The position numbers and the translations under genes are program-made. This document shows positions 54,718 through 63,109 of a stretch of 64,000 nt of DNA, in pieces. Within the stretch, counting starts at the first letter, position 1. Each line of letters opens with the position of its first letter. Below the pieces are notes generated by a model. The model had not been told where the DNA came from, made no database searches, and saw nothing but the letters and a program-made list of their open reading frames with translations. The DNA is from Hartmannibacter diazotrophicus (GTDB lineage: Bacteria > Pseudomonadota > Alphaproteobacteria > Rhizobiales > Pleomorphomonadaceae). Location: assembly GCF_900231165.1 (NCBI RefSeq), contig NZ_LT960615.1:58333-122332 (forward strand), given 5' to 3'.

Positions 54718-55887
54718 ATGAGCAAATATCCCTATTCAGGTGTGGTGGCGTCACCGCACGGCCATTTCGACCGAAGTTTCAACGACGACAGGGCCGAAGC
54801 CCGGCCGGGCAATTGGACCTCCTATTGCGCGAGAGGCTCTGGTTCCGCTGGGACCACCGAAAGACGATCCTCCTCCCGTGCCGGATGGAGGCGAGGTTTG
54901 TTGGCCGCGCTCACAGTCATTGGAGCGACCTTCGGGGGAGCATCGGTAACACTGGCACAGGACAAGACCGAGATCCTGAATGTCTCCTACGATCCAACAC
55001 GCGAGTTCTATCGGGCGTACAACGAACTCTTCAGCGAGTGGTGGACGTCGCAGGGCAAGCCGCCCGTCACAATCCAGCAGTCGCATGGAGGTGCCGGGGC
55101 GCAGGCCCGGGCGGTTATCGATGGTCTCGAAGCCACTGTGGTGACGTTGGCGCTGTCGGCAGATATCGACAAGATTGCCGCTTCAACAGGCAAAATCCCC
55201 GAAGACTGGCAGTCTCGACTGCCGCATAATTCCTCACCCTACACGTCGACTATCGTCTTCCTGGTGCGAGAAGGCAATCCAAAGGGTATCAACGACTGGA
55301 ACGATCTCATCCGCGAGGGCGTGCAGGTTGTCACTCCGAACCCCAAAACGTCAGGAGGCGCACGATGGAATTTCTTGGCCGCGTGGGGCTATGCGGAAAA
55401 GAACGGCCTTGATCCGCGTGAATTTGTCGGTGCTCTCTACAAAAACGTTCCGGTCCTTGACACGGGTGCCCGCGGTTCGACCACAACCTTCACCCAGCGA
55501 GGCATCGGCGACGTGCTACTCGCGTGGGAGAACGAGGCCTTTCTTTCCCTGAAGGAACTGGGTGAGGACGCCTTCGACATCGTGGTGCCTTCGGTGTCGA
55601 TCCTGGCCGAGCCTCCGGTGACGCTGGTCGACGGCAACATAAAATCGGATGTGCAGCGCGCAGCGGCGGAGGCTTACCTTCAGCACCTCTACAGCCCTGA
55701 GGCGCAGGCGCTGGCGCTGAAGTATTTCTACCGCGCCTGGGACACGTCTGCGGCTTCACCGGAAGATGTCTCACGCTTCCCGGAGGTGAATCTGGTGACG
55801 GTTGCCGACTTCGGTGGCTGGCCAAAGGTTCAGCCGGAATATTTCGGCGAGGGTGGGGTCTTCGACCAGATCTATTCGGAGCAGTGA
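54718..55887 (+). CDS. cysP: Sulfate-type ABC transporter substrate-binding protein
   Basis: 389-aa periplasmic binding protein of the Sbp/CysP family: LNVSYDPTREFYRAYNELF after the signal, SHGGAGAQARAVIDGLEA near residue 125, and FTQRGIGDVLLAWENEAFL near 265, all conserved sulfate-pocket regions. Unusual N-terminus: a signal-type helix (GLLAALTVIGATFGGASVTLAQ) is preceded by about 58 polar, Arg/Ser-rich residues. AAAGGAAG before ATG 54718 supports that start, but a shorter protein starting near the helix is possible. The permease gene follows after 3 bases. Confidence 0.9.
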   Translation: MSKYPYSGVVASPHGHFDRSFNDDRAEARPGNWTSYCARGSGSAGTTERRSSSRAGWRRGLLAALTVIGATFGGASVTLAQDKTEILNVSYDPTREFYRAYNELFSEWWTSQGKPPVTIQQSHGGAGAQARAVIDGLEATVVTLALSADIDKIAASTGKIPEDWQSRLPHNSSPYTSTIVFLVREGNPKGINDWNDLIREGVQVVTPNPKTSGGARWNFLAAWGYAEKNGLDPREFVGALYKNVPVLDTGARGSTTTFTQRGIGDVLLAWENEAFLSLKELGEDAFDIVVPSVSILAEPPVTLVDGNIKSDVQRAAAEAYLQHLYSPEAQALALKYFYRAWDTSAASPEDVSRFPEVNLVTVADFGGWPKVQPEYFGEGGVFDQIYSEQ

Positions 55888-55890
55888 TCC

Positions 55891-56730
55891 ATGAGGGCGA
55901 GTATCTTGCGCTCGCCCTCACCCCTACCGGGGTTTGGGCTGAGTTTCGGTATCATGATGGCGGTGTTGTCGATCGTGGTCCTATTGCCGATCGGGGCGCT
56001 TCTGGGACGTGGAGCGATGATTGGCCCGGGCGATCTGTGGGATATGGTCAATTCCAGACGTATCTGGGCGGCGCTGTCCTTGTCTTTTCGTGCATCGCTG
56101 CTTGCTTCATTGTTTAATCTTGCATTCGGCCTCATGCTCGCATGGGTGTTGGTGCGTTACCGGTTTTGGGGCCGCAAACTGATTGACGCGGCTGTCGACT
56201 TGCCCTTCGCGCTGCCGACGGCGGTTGCTGGTATTTCGTTGACGGCGCTTTACGCACCGAACGGCGCGTTCGGGCAAATCCTGACTCCACTGGGCATCAA
56301 GGTTGCCTATTCCGAATTGGGTATCTGGATGGCCTTGGTTTTCATCGGTCTGCCTTTCGTGGTCCGCACTGTGCAGCCGGTGATTGAGGAAATCGATCGC
56401 GAGGTGGAAGAGGTCAGTGCCACGCTCGGTGCACGCCGCCTCTACACGCTGCGCCGCGTGATACTGCCAACACTCACGCCAGCACTTCTGACCGGCTTCG
56501 CCCTGGCGCTCGCCAGATCGGTAGGGGAATACGGCTCGGTCATCTTCATCGCCGGCAACCTGCCATTCCAGACCGAGATCGCGCCGCTCCTCATCGTTAT
56601 CCGGCTCGAGGAATATAACTATGATGCGGCCGCCGCGATCGGGATCGCAATGCTCCTGATTTCCTTCGTGATGCTGCTTGCCATCAACGCCATCCAGATC
56701 TGGAGCAGACGGAGGATCGGTCTTGTCTGA
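55891..56730 (+). CDS. cysT: Sulfate ABC transporter permease CysT-like
   Basis: 279 aa with about six membrane helices. CysT/CysU signatures: LPFALPTAVAGISLTALYAPNG near 93, the EAA-type loop EEVSATLGARRLYTLRRVILP near 170, and RSVGEYGSVIFIAGNLPF near 210. It starts 3 bases after the binding-protein stop and overlaps the CysW-like start by 8 bases. Confidence 0.92.
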   Translation: MRASILRSPSPLPGFGLSFGIMMAVLSIVVLLPIGALLGRGAMIGPGDLWDMVNSRRIWAALSLSFRASLLASLFNLAFGLMLAWVLVRYRFWGRKLIDAAVDLPFALPTAVAGISLTALYAPNGAFGQILTPLGIKVAYSELGIWMALVFIGLPFVVRTVQPVIEEIDREVEEVSATLGARRLYTLRRVILPTLTPALLTGFALALARSVGEYGSVIFIAGNLPFQTEIAPLLIVIRLEEYNYDAAAAIGIAMLLISFVMLLAINAIQIWSRRRIGLV

Positions 56731-57601
56731 CGCATCTGTTTTTTCCAACGCCGCGCGTCGCGCAGCCGCCGCACGCACAGAGCCGCCACTTGCGCGGTAT
56801 CTTCTGATCGTGGCGGTTTTGGTGTTGATCGGCATCCTGCTTTTTGCACCTTTGATCGCCGTCTTTGCCGAGGCGCTCAATCAGGGCTGGGGAGAGGCTT
56901 TCACTTCCCTGGGCAGCCCGGACGCGAGGTCTGCGATCCGGCTGACATTGATCGTTGCGGCGATCGCAGTGCCTCTCAACGCCGTCTTCGGCATCGCGGC
57001 AGCCTGGGCGATCACCAAGTTCGACTTTCGGGGCAAGGCATTCCTGATCACGCTGATCGACCTGCCGTTCTCGGTCTCGCCGGTCGTGGCGGGGTTGGCA
57101 CTGGTGCTTCTCGCCGGAGCCAATTCGGCAGTTGGTGCCTGGCTGATCGCCAATGACTTCAAAATCATCTTTGCCTTCCCGGGTATCGTTCTGGCCACCA
57201 TGTTCGTGACTTTTCCGTTTGTCGCGCGGGAGCTGATCCCGGTGATGATCGAGCAGGGCCGGGCGGAGGAAGAAGCCGCCCTGACCTTAGGGGCGAGCGG
57301 CTGGCGCACCTTCTTCACAGTCACGTTGCCGAACATCCGTTGGGCCTTGCTTTACGGGGTGCTACTGTGCAACGCGCGTGCAATGGGCGAGTTTGGCGCG
57401 GTCGCGGTTGTCTCGGGCAAGATCCGCGGCGAGACCACAACGATGCCGATCATGATTGAGATGCTCTACAACGAGTATCTCTCGGTTGCGGCCTTTTCGC
57501 TCGCTGCGGTCCTCGCGCTCCTGGCGTTTGTCACCCTTGCATTGAAATCCCTGCTTGAATGGCGCCATGCGGATCTGCTGGCGGCCACGCGGCGCCATTG
57601 A
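56723..57601 (+). CDS. cysW: Sulfate ABC transporter permease CysW-like
   Basis: 292-aa permease with six helices. Signatures [19 protein letters not shown] near 115, the EAA-type loop [22 protein letters not shown] near 180, and [19 protein letters not shown] near 223. TTG at 56723 (GGAGGA upstream) is the probable start, 8 bases inside cysT; no ATG gives the family N-terminus. Confidence 0.9.
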   Translation: MSDASVFSNAARRAAAARTEPPLARYLLIVAVLVLIGILLFAPLIAVFAEALNQGWGEAFTSLGSPDARSAIRLTLIVAAIAVPLNAVFGIAAAWAITKFDFRGKAFLITLIDLPFSVSPVVAGLALVLLAGANSAVGAWLIANDFKIIFAFPGIVLATMFVTFPFVARELIPVMIEQGRAEEEAALTLGASGWRTFFTVTLPNIRWALLYGVLLCNARAMGEFGAVAVVSGKIRGETTTMPIMIEMLYNEYLSVAAFSLAAVLALLAFVTLALKSLLEWRHADLLAATRRH

Positions 57602-57612
57602 AAGGTTGCTCG

Positions 57613-58332
57613 ATGAACATCGATATCGAAGAACTCGCCAAGGAATTCGGCACCGAACGGGCACTCCACCCGGTCTCGCTCTCCATCCCTTCAGGTGCGC
57701 TTATCGCCCTGCTTGGCCCATCCGGTTCGGGCAAGACAACTCTATTGCGTATCCTCGCCGGTCTGGAATTTCCAACCTCGGGGCGCGTGCGCTTTGGTGG
57801 TCAGGATGCCACTGGGCTGACGGTGCAGGAACGCCGCGCTGGCTTCGTCTTCCAGCACTATGCGCTCTTCAAGCACATGACTGTGTTCGAGAACGTTGCC
57901 TACGGGCTGCGTGCCCGGAAGAGCAAGGAGCGCCCGAGTGAAGCCGAGATTGGCCGCCGGGTGAACCGACTGCTGGACCTGATCCAGTTGCCGGACATCG
58001 GGGGCAGGTACCCGAACCAGCTCTCCGGTGGTCAGCGCCAGCGCGTGGCTCTCGCGCGTGCACTTGCGATCGAGCCACGCATGCTCCTCCTCGATGAACC
58101 CTTCGGGGCGCTCGATGCGAAGGTTCGCAAGGAGTTGCGCCAGGGATTGAGGGACATCCACGACAAGACCGGTCTGACGACAGTCTTTGTTACTCACGAT
58201 CAGGAGGAAGCCATGGAACTTGCCGACCTCGTCGTCGTCATGTCGATGGGGCGGATCGAGCAGATAGGCAAACCGGACGAAATCCGCGCGGCGCCAGCCA
58301 GCGATTTCGTGCGGGAGTTCACCAGGGTCTGA
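57613..58332 (+). CDS. cysA: Sulfate ABC transporter ATPase CysA-like, short form
   Basis: 239-aa ATPase. Walker A ([13 protein letters not shown]) near residue 35, signature [15 protein letters not shown] near 138, Walker B ([18 protein letters not shown]) and switch His in FVTHDQEEA near 195. It ends right after the core domain, lacking the roughly 100-residue C-terminal TOBE/regulatory domain of typical CysA (about 340 aa), so feedback through that domain is absent. ATG at 57613 is 11 bases after cysW. Confidence 0.9.
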   Translation: MNIDIEELAKEFGTERALHPVSLSIPSGALIALLGPSGSGKTTLLRILAGLEFPTSGRVRFGGQDATGLTVQERRAGFVFQHYALFKHMTVFENVAYGLRARKSKERPSEAEIGRRVNRLLDLIQLPDIGGRYPNQLSGGQRQRVALARALAIEPRMLLLDEPFGALDAKVRKELRQGLRDIHDKTGLTTVFVTHDQEEAMELADLVVVMSMGRIEQIGKPDEIRAAPASDFVREFTRV

Positions 58333-58346
58333 CGGGTGGGCATGCC

Positions 58347-58706
58347 ATGCAGTCGACCCGGCAAATCGTTGCTCCATTTTGGCTTCGCGCAGCGCTTCTG
58401 CTGACAACCACGCGTATGAAATCAAATGTGGCTGCCAGCGAATTGCCGGAGAGTTGGGTGCTCCGTTCAGCATCTACCAAATGGGTCTGTGTCTGGCGCA
58501 ATCATCCCGAGACGCTTGCCCGTCTACGGGCGATCGTCATGCCGGAACCCTGGACGGGTGATCGCTACCTGGCTTGGCGTGCCCTTCTACTCCACGAGAA
58601 GCATCGGGTCGGGCTGACACCCGACGATGCTGACCCTGCCTATTTGATCCAGGCGGAAAGACTCTTCATCAGGCAACTTGCGGCGCCTTGGGGCGACTTG
58701 GTTTAG
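58347..58706 (+). CDS. Hypothetical protein between transporter and Lrp gene
   Basis: 119 codons, starting 14 bases after cysA and ending 10 bases before the Lrp gene, in the same direction, so probably a real operon member. The family is not recognised. The C-terminal 75 residues are rich in Trp, Arg and Leu (TKWVCVWRNHPETLARLRAI; YLAWRALLLHEKHRVGLTPD) and look folded. No signal peptide is convincing. ATG at 58416 is an alternative start. Confidence 0.55.
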   Translation: MQSTRQIVAPFWLRAALLLTTTRMKSNVAASELPESWVLRSASTKWVCVWRNHPETLARLRAIVMPEPWTGDRYLAWRALLLHEKHRVGLTPDDADPAYLIQAERLFIRQLAAPWGDLV

Positions 58707-58716
58707 GGAACGAACG

Positions 58717-59196
58717 ATGAGTAAGTCTGACCTCGACAGGATCGACAGAAAGATCCTTTTTGAACTGATGCGCGATGCAACCCTGCCGGTCGCACAACTT
58801 GCGGAACGCGTTGGTCTTTCGCAAACGCCATGCTGGAAACGGGTTCAGAAGCTGGAAACCGCCGGCATTATTACGGGGCGTGTCGCTCTTGTTGATCCGC
58901 AGACAATCGGGCTCGGACTGACAGTGTTTGTCGAGATCGAAGCTGCCGATCATACGCCGGACTGGCGCGCCTCTTTCCGGGAGATCGTCAAGACCCTGCC
59001 ATCCATCGTCGAAGTATACCGTATGGCGGGCGATGTCGATTATTTGCTCAAGGTTCTGGTGCCTGACATGGCGGCTTTCGATGATTTCTATCTGAACCTG
59101 ACCCGTGCTCTTGCCTGCCGTAATGTAACGTCGAAGTTTTCGATGGAGACAATCAACGTATCGACTGCGTGGCCAATCGATATCACGTCCCCCTGA
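58717..59196 (+). CDS. Lrp/AsnC-family transcriptional regulator
   Basis: 159 aa. N-terminal helix-turn-helix (LDRIDRKILFELMRDATLPV, then LAERVGLSQTPCWKRVQKLE) and a C-terminal RAM ligand-binding domain (VFVEIEAADHTPDWRASF; YRMAGDVDYLLKVLVPD). The WKRVQKLE form resembles regulators of amino-acid and cysteine metabolism (CyuR/DecR type). It may control the downstream genes in response to cysteine or another amino acid. ATG 58717 begins the family N-terminus. Confidence 0.9.
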   Translation: MSKSDLDRIDRKILFELMRDATLPVAQLAERVGLSQTPCWKRVQKLETAGIITGRVALVDPQTIGLGLTVFVEIEAADHTPDWRASFREIVKTLPSIVEVYRMAGDVDYLLKVLVPDMAAFDDFYLNLTRALACRNVTSKFSMETINVSTAWPIDITSP

Positions 59197-59237
59197 ATTT
59201 ACCCCTTTGGCAGACATTGGAACCGAGAGAGGAAGAT

Positions 59238-59894
59238 ATGACCCTTCGCATCAACGACATCGCCCCGGATTTCGAGGCTGATACCACGGAAGGCCCGATC
59301 CGTTTCCACGATTGGATCGGCGATGATTATGCTGTCCTTTTCAGTCACCCGAAGGATTTTACTCCCGTCTGTACGACTGAATTGGGATTGATGGCGAGCC
59401 TCGCTCCCGAATTCACCAGGCGCAATACCAAGATCATCGGGATTTCGGTCGATCCGGTGGAGAGCCACCACAAATGGAAAGGTGACATCAAGATTGCCAC
59501 CGGCCACGAGCCTGCTTACCCGCTGATCGGCGATCCAGACCTTAATGTGGCCAAGCTCTACGATATGTTGCCCGCTTCGCTCGAAGGGGAGGCCACAGGG
59601 CGGACACCGGCCGACAATGCCACAGTGCGCACTGTCTTCATCATCGGTCCGGACAAACGGATCAAACTGTCGCTCACCTATCCGATGACCACGGGGCGCA
59701 ATTTCGACGAAATCCTGAGGGCGCTGGATTCCATCCAACTCACCGCGAAACATCAGGTGGCAACACCGGCCAACTGGAAGCAAGGCCAGGACGTGATCAT
59801 TACCACCGCAGTCTCGGATGAAGAAGCCATTGCCCGTTTCGGCAGTTTCGAGCGGGTTTTGCCTTATTTGCGGGAGACGAGACAGCCGGAATGA
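59238..59894 (+). CDS. Peroxiredoxin, 1-Cys (Prx6) type
   Basis: 218 aa. Peroxidatic Cys in HPKDFTPVCTTELGLM (residue about 46); no resolving Cys in the C-terminal part, which carries the Prx6-type extension (ATPANWKQGQDVIITTAVSD). Reduces hydroperoxides in the cytoplasm. In this sulfur cluster it may protect against peroxide formed by flavin reductase and monooxygenase activity. Start fixed by AGAGAGGAAGAT before the ATG. Confidence 0.93.
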   Translation: MTLRINDIAPDFEADTTEGPIRFHDWIGDDYAVLFSHPKDFTPVCTTELGLMASLAPEFTRRNTKIIGISVDPVESHHKWKGDIKIATGHEPAYPLIGDPDLNVAKLYDMLPASLEGEATGRTPADNATVRTVFIIGPDKRIKLSLTYPMTTGRNFDEILRALDSIQLTAKHQVATPANWKQGQDVIITTAVSDEEAIARFGSFERVLPYLRETRQPE

Positions 59895-60040
59895 CCAAGC
59901 CCGGAACCGTCATTTGACGGCTGGCACTCTGTTGCGGGAAGGCAGCTCCGACCAGAGAAGAACGTTCTCTTTGAGTGGGTCAATTTGGAATTCAAATACA
60001 CGATCAAACTGATAGTCTTTTTGGAGAAAGGAGACGTCGC

Positions 60041-60637
60041 ATGATCAGAACTCTGCTTGTCCCCGGCCTTGATGGCTCCCCGGCGCCACATTGGCAACAT
60101 TGGTGGGCCGCCACCGACCCAACGGCACGGATTGTGAAGCAACGCTCGTGGTCCGTTCCGGAACTGGATGCATGGCTTGAAGCTCTCACAGCTGCGATTT
60201 TGGCGCACCCAAACGCGTTGCTGGTTGGGCATTCACTTGGAGCCATAGCCATTGCTCACCTGCTGGCAAAACGGCCGAAACTGCGGATTGGCGGCGCGTT
60301 ACTTGTCGCTCCGGCAGAGCCGTCACGCAGCGTCAGAACGGAAGGTTTCGGGCCGATACCCGAATGCAGTCTCAACGTTCCAACTCTAGTCGCCTCGAGC
60401 CGAAACGATTTCTGGATGGGGCGGGATCAGGCCCGGTCTCTGGCGCAGGCCTGGGGGGCGGAATTCGCCGACTTGGGCGATGCTGGTCATGTCAACGTTG
60501 AATCCGGCTTTGGTCCCTGGCCCACCGGCAAACTTTTTGCAAACCGGCTCAGGCATTCCCAGGATGACTTGAACCTGCCAGTAAATTCTCATTTGACCGC
60601 AACACATACGCCGGCCGGCAATATGGTGTGGTCATGA
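60041..60637 (+). CDS. RBBP9/YdeN-type alpha/beta hydrolase
   Basis: 198-aa serine hydrolase. The start MIRTLLVPGLDGSPAPHWQHWW is typical of the family; nucleophile Ser in LVGHSLGAIAIAHLL near residue 68; catalytic Asp near SSRNDFWM; His in LGDAGHVNVESGFGPWP near 150. AAAGGAGA precedes the ATG. The substrate is unknown; the family occurs frequently in organosulfur and cofactor clusters. Confidence 0.87.
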   Translation: MIRTLLVPGLDGSPAPHWQHWWAATDPTARIVKQRSWSVPELDAWLEALTAAILAHPNALLVGHSLGAIAIAHLLAKRPKLRIGGALLVAPAEPSRSVRTEGFGPIPECSLNVPTLVASSRNDFWMGRDQARSLAQAWGAEFADLGDAGHVNVESGFGPWPTGKLFANRLRHSQDDLNLPVNSHLTATHTPAGNMVWS

Positions 60638-60788
60638 GGCCGCTGTCCGTCGCTATAGCAACCAAAAGGCTTCTTCCGACGATTGTGTTCGGGGCATGCT
60701 ATGTCTGGTTGTTCTCTCTGATCGTACTTCTTTGAAGACGCCGCGTTCTGCGTTTGGAAATGTTCCGCGTTTGGAAAGGATAGCTGAT

Positions 60789-60944
60789 ATGCAGGTATGT
60801 TGTGCTTACGATCCCGGACTTCTGATCTATCTGGAAGAGATCGAAGGTAACCTGCCGGAGCATGAAGTTGACGGCGTCAGCTTGGCTCTGAGCGTTGCAT
60901 TTTCCATGTCGCTTTATATGACCTTGGTGTTCTTTTTGCTATGA
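60789..60944 (+). CDS. 51-aa membrane peptide coupled to FAD protein
   Basis: Small protein with an acidic N-terminal half containing two adjacent cysteines (MQVCCAYDPG, then YLEEIEGNLPEHEVDG) and a single C-terminal membrane helix (about residues 30-51). GGAAAGGAT precedes the ATG, and its stop overlaps the start of the FAD/NAD(P)-binding gene by 4 bases (ATGA), so it is very probably translated. I know no family for it. It may anchor or modulate the oxidoreductase. Confidence 0.65.
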   Translation: MQVCCAYDPGLLIYLEEIEGNLPEHEVDGVSLALSVAFSMSLYMTLVFFLL

Positions 60945-62305
60945 AGGCAACCCGGTCACGGAAGAACGCCTCGCATCACTGTGTAATCATTGGCGGTGGT
61001 GCGAGCGGAGTTCTGATGGCAGCCCATCTCTTGGCCGGGTCCGGAAAGAACATTCAGGTCACCATCATCGAACGGAGGCGGATGCTCGGATGTGGCATTG
61101 CCTACAGCACGACAGATCCCGGACACCTGCTCAATACCCGCGTTTCCCAAATGAGCGCGTTTCCGGATCGCCCGGATCACTTTGAGCACTGGCTGGCTGA
61201 GAACGGAAAGCAGGCCTCCCAAAGCTGCTTCGTGGATCGTGCGACCTACGGGCAATATCTCTCAGACCTTCTTGAGCCCTGGCGGTCGGGACCGCATGCC
61301 CATCGATTACGATGCGTTCAGAACGAATGCGTCAAGCTGAGTGAAACAGCCTGCGGTGTCACTGCGCGTTTGGCTGATGGATCGGCCGTTTCGGGGGATA
61401 GCGCCGTTCTGGCGACTGGACATGCGGTCCTGGTCGATCCGGATCCGCCCATGCACGCCGCCTGGGATTTTTCCCGGCCGTCAAGTCCAGACTCGACAGT
61501 CCTGATCATCGGAACCGGTTTAAGCATGGTCGATCATGCCGTAACACTGCTTGCGTCGGGTCATCGGGGACAAATTCTCTGTCTTTCCCGACGAGGTCTC
61601 CTGCCGCATGTTCATGCGTCCACCAATCCAGTCCCATTCGCCAGGGAAGAAATCCCCTTAGGCGCTCCGGTTAGCGTCTTGCTGCGTTGGTTGCGCCGCA
61701 TGGCTAGATCTTCCGAGGCACAGGGAGGAACCTGGCGCGATGTGGTCGACGGCATTCGTCCATACATTGCCGCTATCTGGCGTTCATGGGACCACGCAAC
61801 GCGTGCTCGCTTCCTCCGTCATGCCGCATCGTGGTGGGAGGTCCATCGCCACAGGATGCCACCGGTGTCAGCGGCCCGCATTGACCAGGCAATGACGCGC
61901 AGCCAACTCGCCGTCATCCGTGGCCGGTTCGAGAGAGCCGTGACATTGCCGGGAGGGCAGTCGGGCGTGGAAGTCAGGCCGCAAGGTGGAGGCGAAATGA
62001 TCACGCTTCCCGCCGATCATGTCATCGACTGCCGTGGAATCCGGCGTGACCCGGAAACGCACGCGGCACCGGTGATCCTTGACCTGCTTGCGCACGGAAA
62101 AGCCCGCCTGGATCCCTTGCGGCTTGGCCTCGACACGACGGCAGAGGCGAAGGTGATCGACGCAAGTGGCCGCCCTTCCCGTCGTGTCCGCGCGATCGGC
62201 CCCGCGGCTCGTGGTGCACTTTGGGAAATTACCGCGATACCAGACATCCGGGAGCAGACCTTCCGTCTTGCCCACGACCTGATCGATGCCAGGTCAGTCA
62301 CGTAG
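60941..62305 (+). CDS. FAD/NAD(P)-binding oxidoreductase (YdhS-like)
   Basis: 454 aa. N-terminal FAD dinucleotide motif CVIIGGGASGVLMAAHLL (residues about 14-31), then MLGCGIAYSTTDPGHLLNTR, the signature of the NAD_binding_9 / HcgE-like FAD-NAD(P)-binding family. A second Rossmann motif VLIIGTGLSMVDHAVTLL is near residue 187. Members are found in sulfur and iron scavenging clusters but have no firm activity. Translationally coupled to the 51-aa peptide. Confidence 0.85.
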   Translation: MKATRSRKNASHHCVIIGGGASGVLMAAHLLAGSGKNIQVTIIERRRMLGCGIAYSTTDPGHLLNTRVSQMSAFPDRPDHFEHWLAENGKQASQSCFVDRATYGQYLSDLLEPWRSGPHAHRLRCVQNECVKLSETACGVTARLADGSAVSGDSAVLATGHAVLVDPDPPMHAAWDFSRPSSPDSTVLIIGTGLSMVDHAVTLLASGHRGQILCLSRRGLLPHVHASTNPVPFAREEIPLGAPVSVLLRWLRRMARSSEAQGGTWRDVVDGIRPYIAAIWRSWDHATRARFLRHAASWWEVHRHRMPPVSAARIDQAMTRSQLAVIRGRFERAVTLPGGQSGVEVRPQGGGEMITLPADHVIDCRGIRRDPETHAAPVILDLLAHGKARLDPLRLGLDTTAEAKVIDASGRPSRRVRAIGPAARGALWEITAIPDIREQTFRLAHDLIDARSVT

Positions 62306-62444
62306 CCGGAGAACGTGACCATTCTCTTTGATGCCCCTGACGCAGGGCAATTCGTCTCTGATCTGACTTTTCTTTGGAATGGCCATCGATCCAGAACTTT
62401 ATTAGACCTAATACACGATAGAGATTATCGAGAAAGGGTCTGAA

Positions 62445-63014
62445 ATGCCAGAAATCGTTGGAATCGCGGGAAGCCTGAGCAGCCCCTCCCGCACTCGCGC
62501 CGTGGTGTCAGCAGCTGTCAGAAGCACTGCCGAAAGAACCGGCCTGACAGGTGCTGTGTATGATCTACGTGACATCGGTCCTTCCCTGGGAGCCGCAGTC
62601 GGGATCGGAGATCTCGCCCCTGACGCCCGCGATGTTGTGAAGCGGATTTTAAACGCGGACGCGCTCATCGTCGGGACGCCGGTCTACAAGGGAAGCTATA
62701 CGGGCTTGTTCAAGCATCTCTTCGACCTCATCGAGCCGGCGGCACTGAAGGACAAGCCCATCCTTCTCACCGCAACAGGCGGCGGAGACAGGCACGCGCT
62801 GGTCATCGAACATCAGCTCCGCCCGTTGTTCGGCTTCTTCGAGGCGGCAACGATCGCGACAGGGGTATACGCGTCTTCCGCTGACTTTAAAGACGGCGAG
62901 CTTTCGTCGCCGGAGCTCCTGGCCCGTCTCGAAACCGCGACACGGCAACTTGCAAGTGCCATCAGGGCACAGGCCGCGTTCTGGCAGCAGGACCTCGCAA
63001 CCGACGCCGCCTGA
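62445..63014 (+). CDS. msuE: NAD(P)H-dependent FMN reductase (MsuE/SsuE type)
   Basis: 189-aa flavodoxin-like reductase: GIAGSLSSPSRTRAVVSAAV (phosphate loop, residues about 6-25), IVGTPVYKGSYTGLFKHLFDL near 80 and LTATGGGDRHALVIEHQLRP near 112. These are the hallmarks of SsuE/MsuE, which supplies reduced FMN to alkanesulfonate monooxygenases. No SsuD/MsuD partner is inside the window; it may lie beyond 64000. Confidence 0.9.
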   Translation: MPEIVGIAGSLSSPSRTRAVVSAAVRSTAERTGLTGAVYDLRDIGPSLGAAVGIGDLAPDARDVVKRILNADALIVGTPVYKGSYTGLFKHLFDLIEPAALKDKPILLTATGGGDRHALVIEHQLRPLFGFFEAATIATGVYASSADFKDGELSSPELLARLETATRQLASAIRAQAAFWQQDLATDAA

Positions 63015-63109
63015 GGGCGCGCACAAATCCAACAATCCAGCTTTTTCCACCCGCCTGAACCTTCGGTGTCAGGCAACGGCGGAGCCATGTCTCAATGAAG
63101 GAGTTATCA

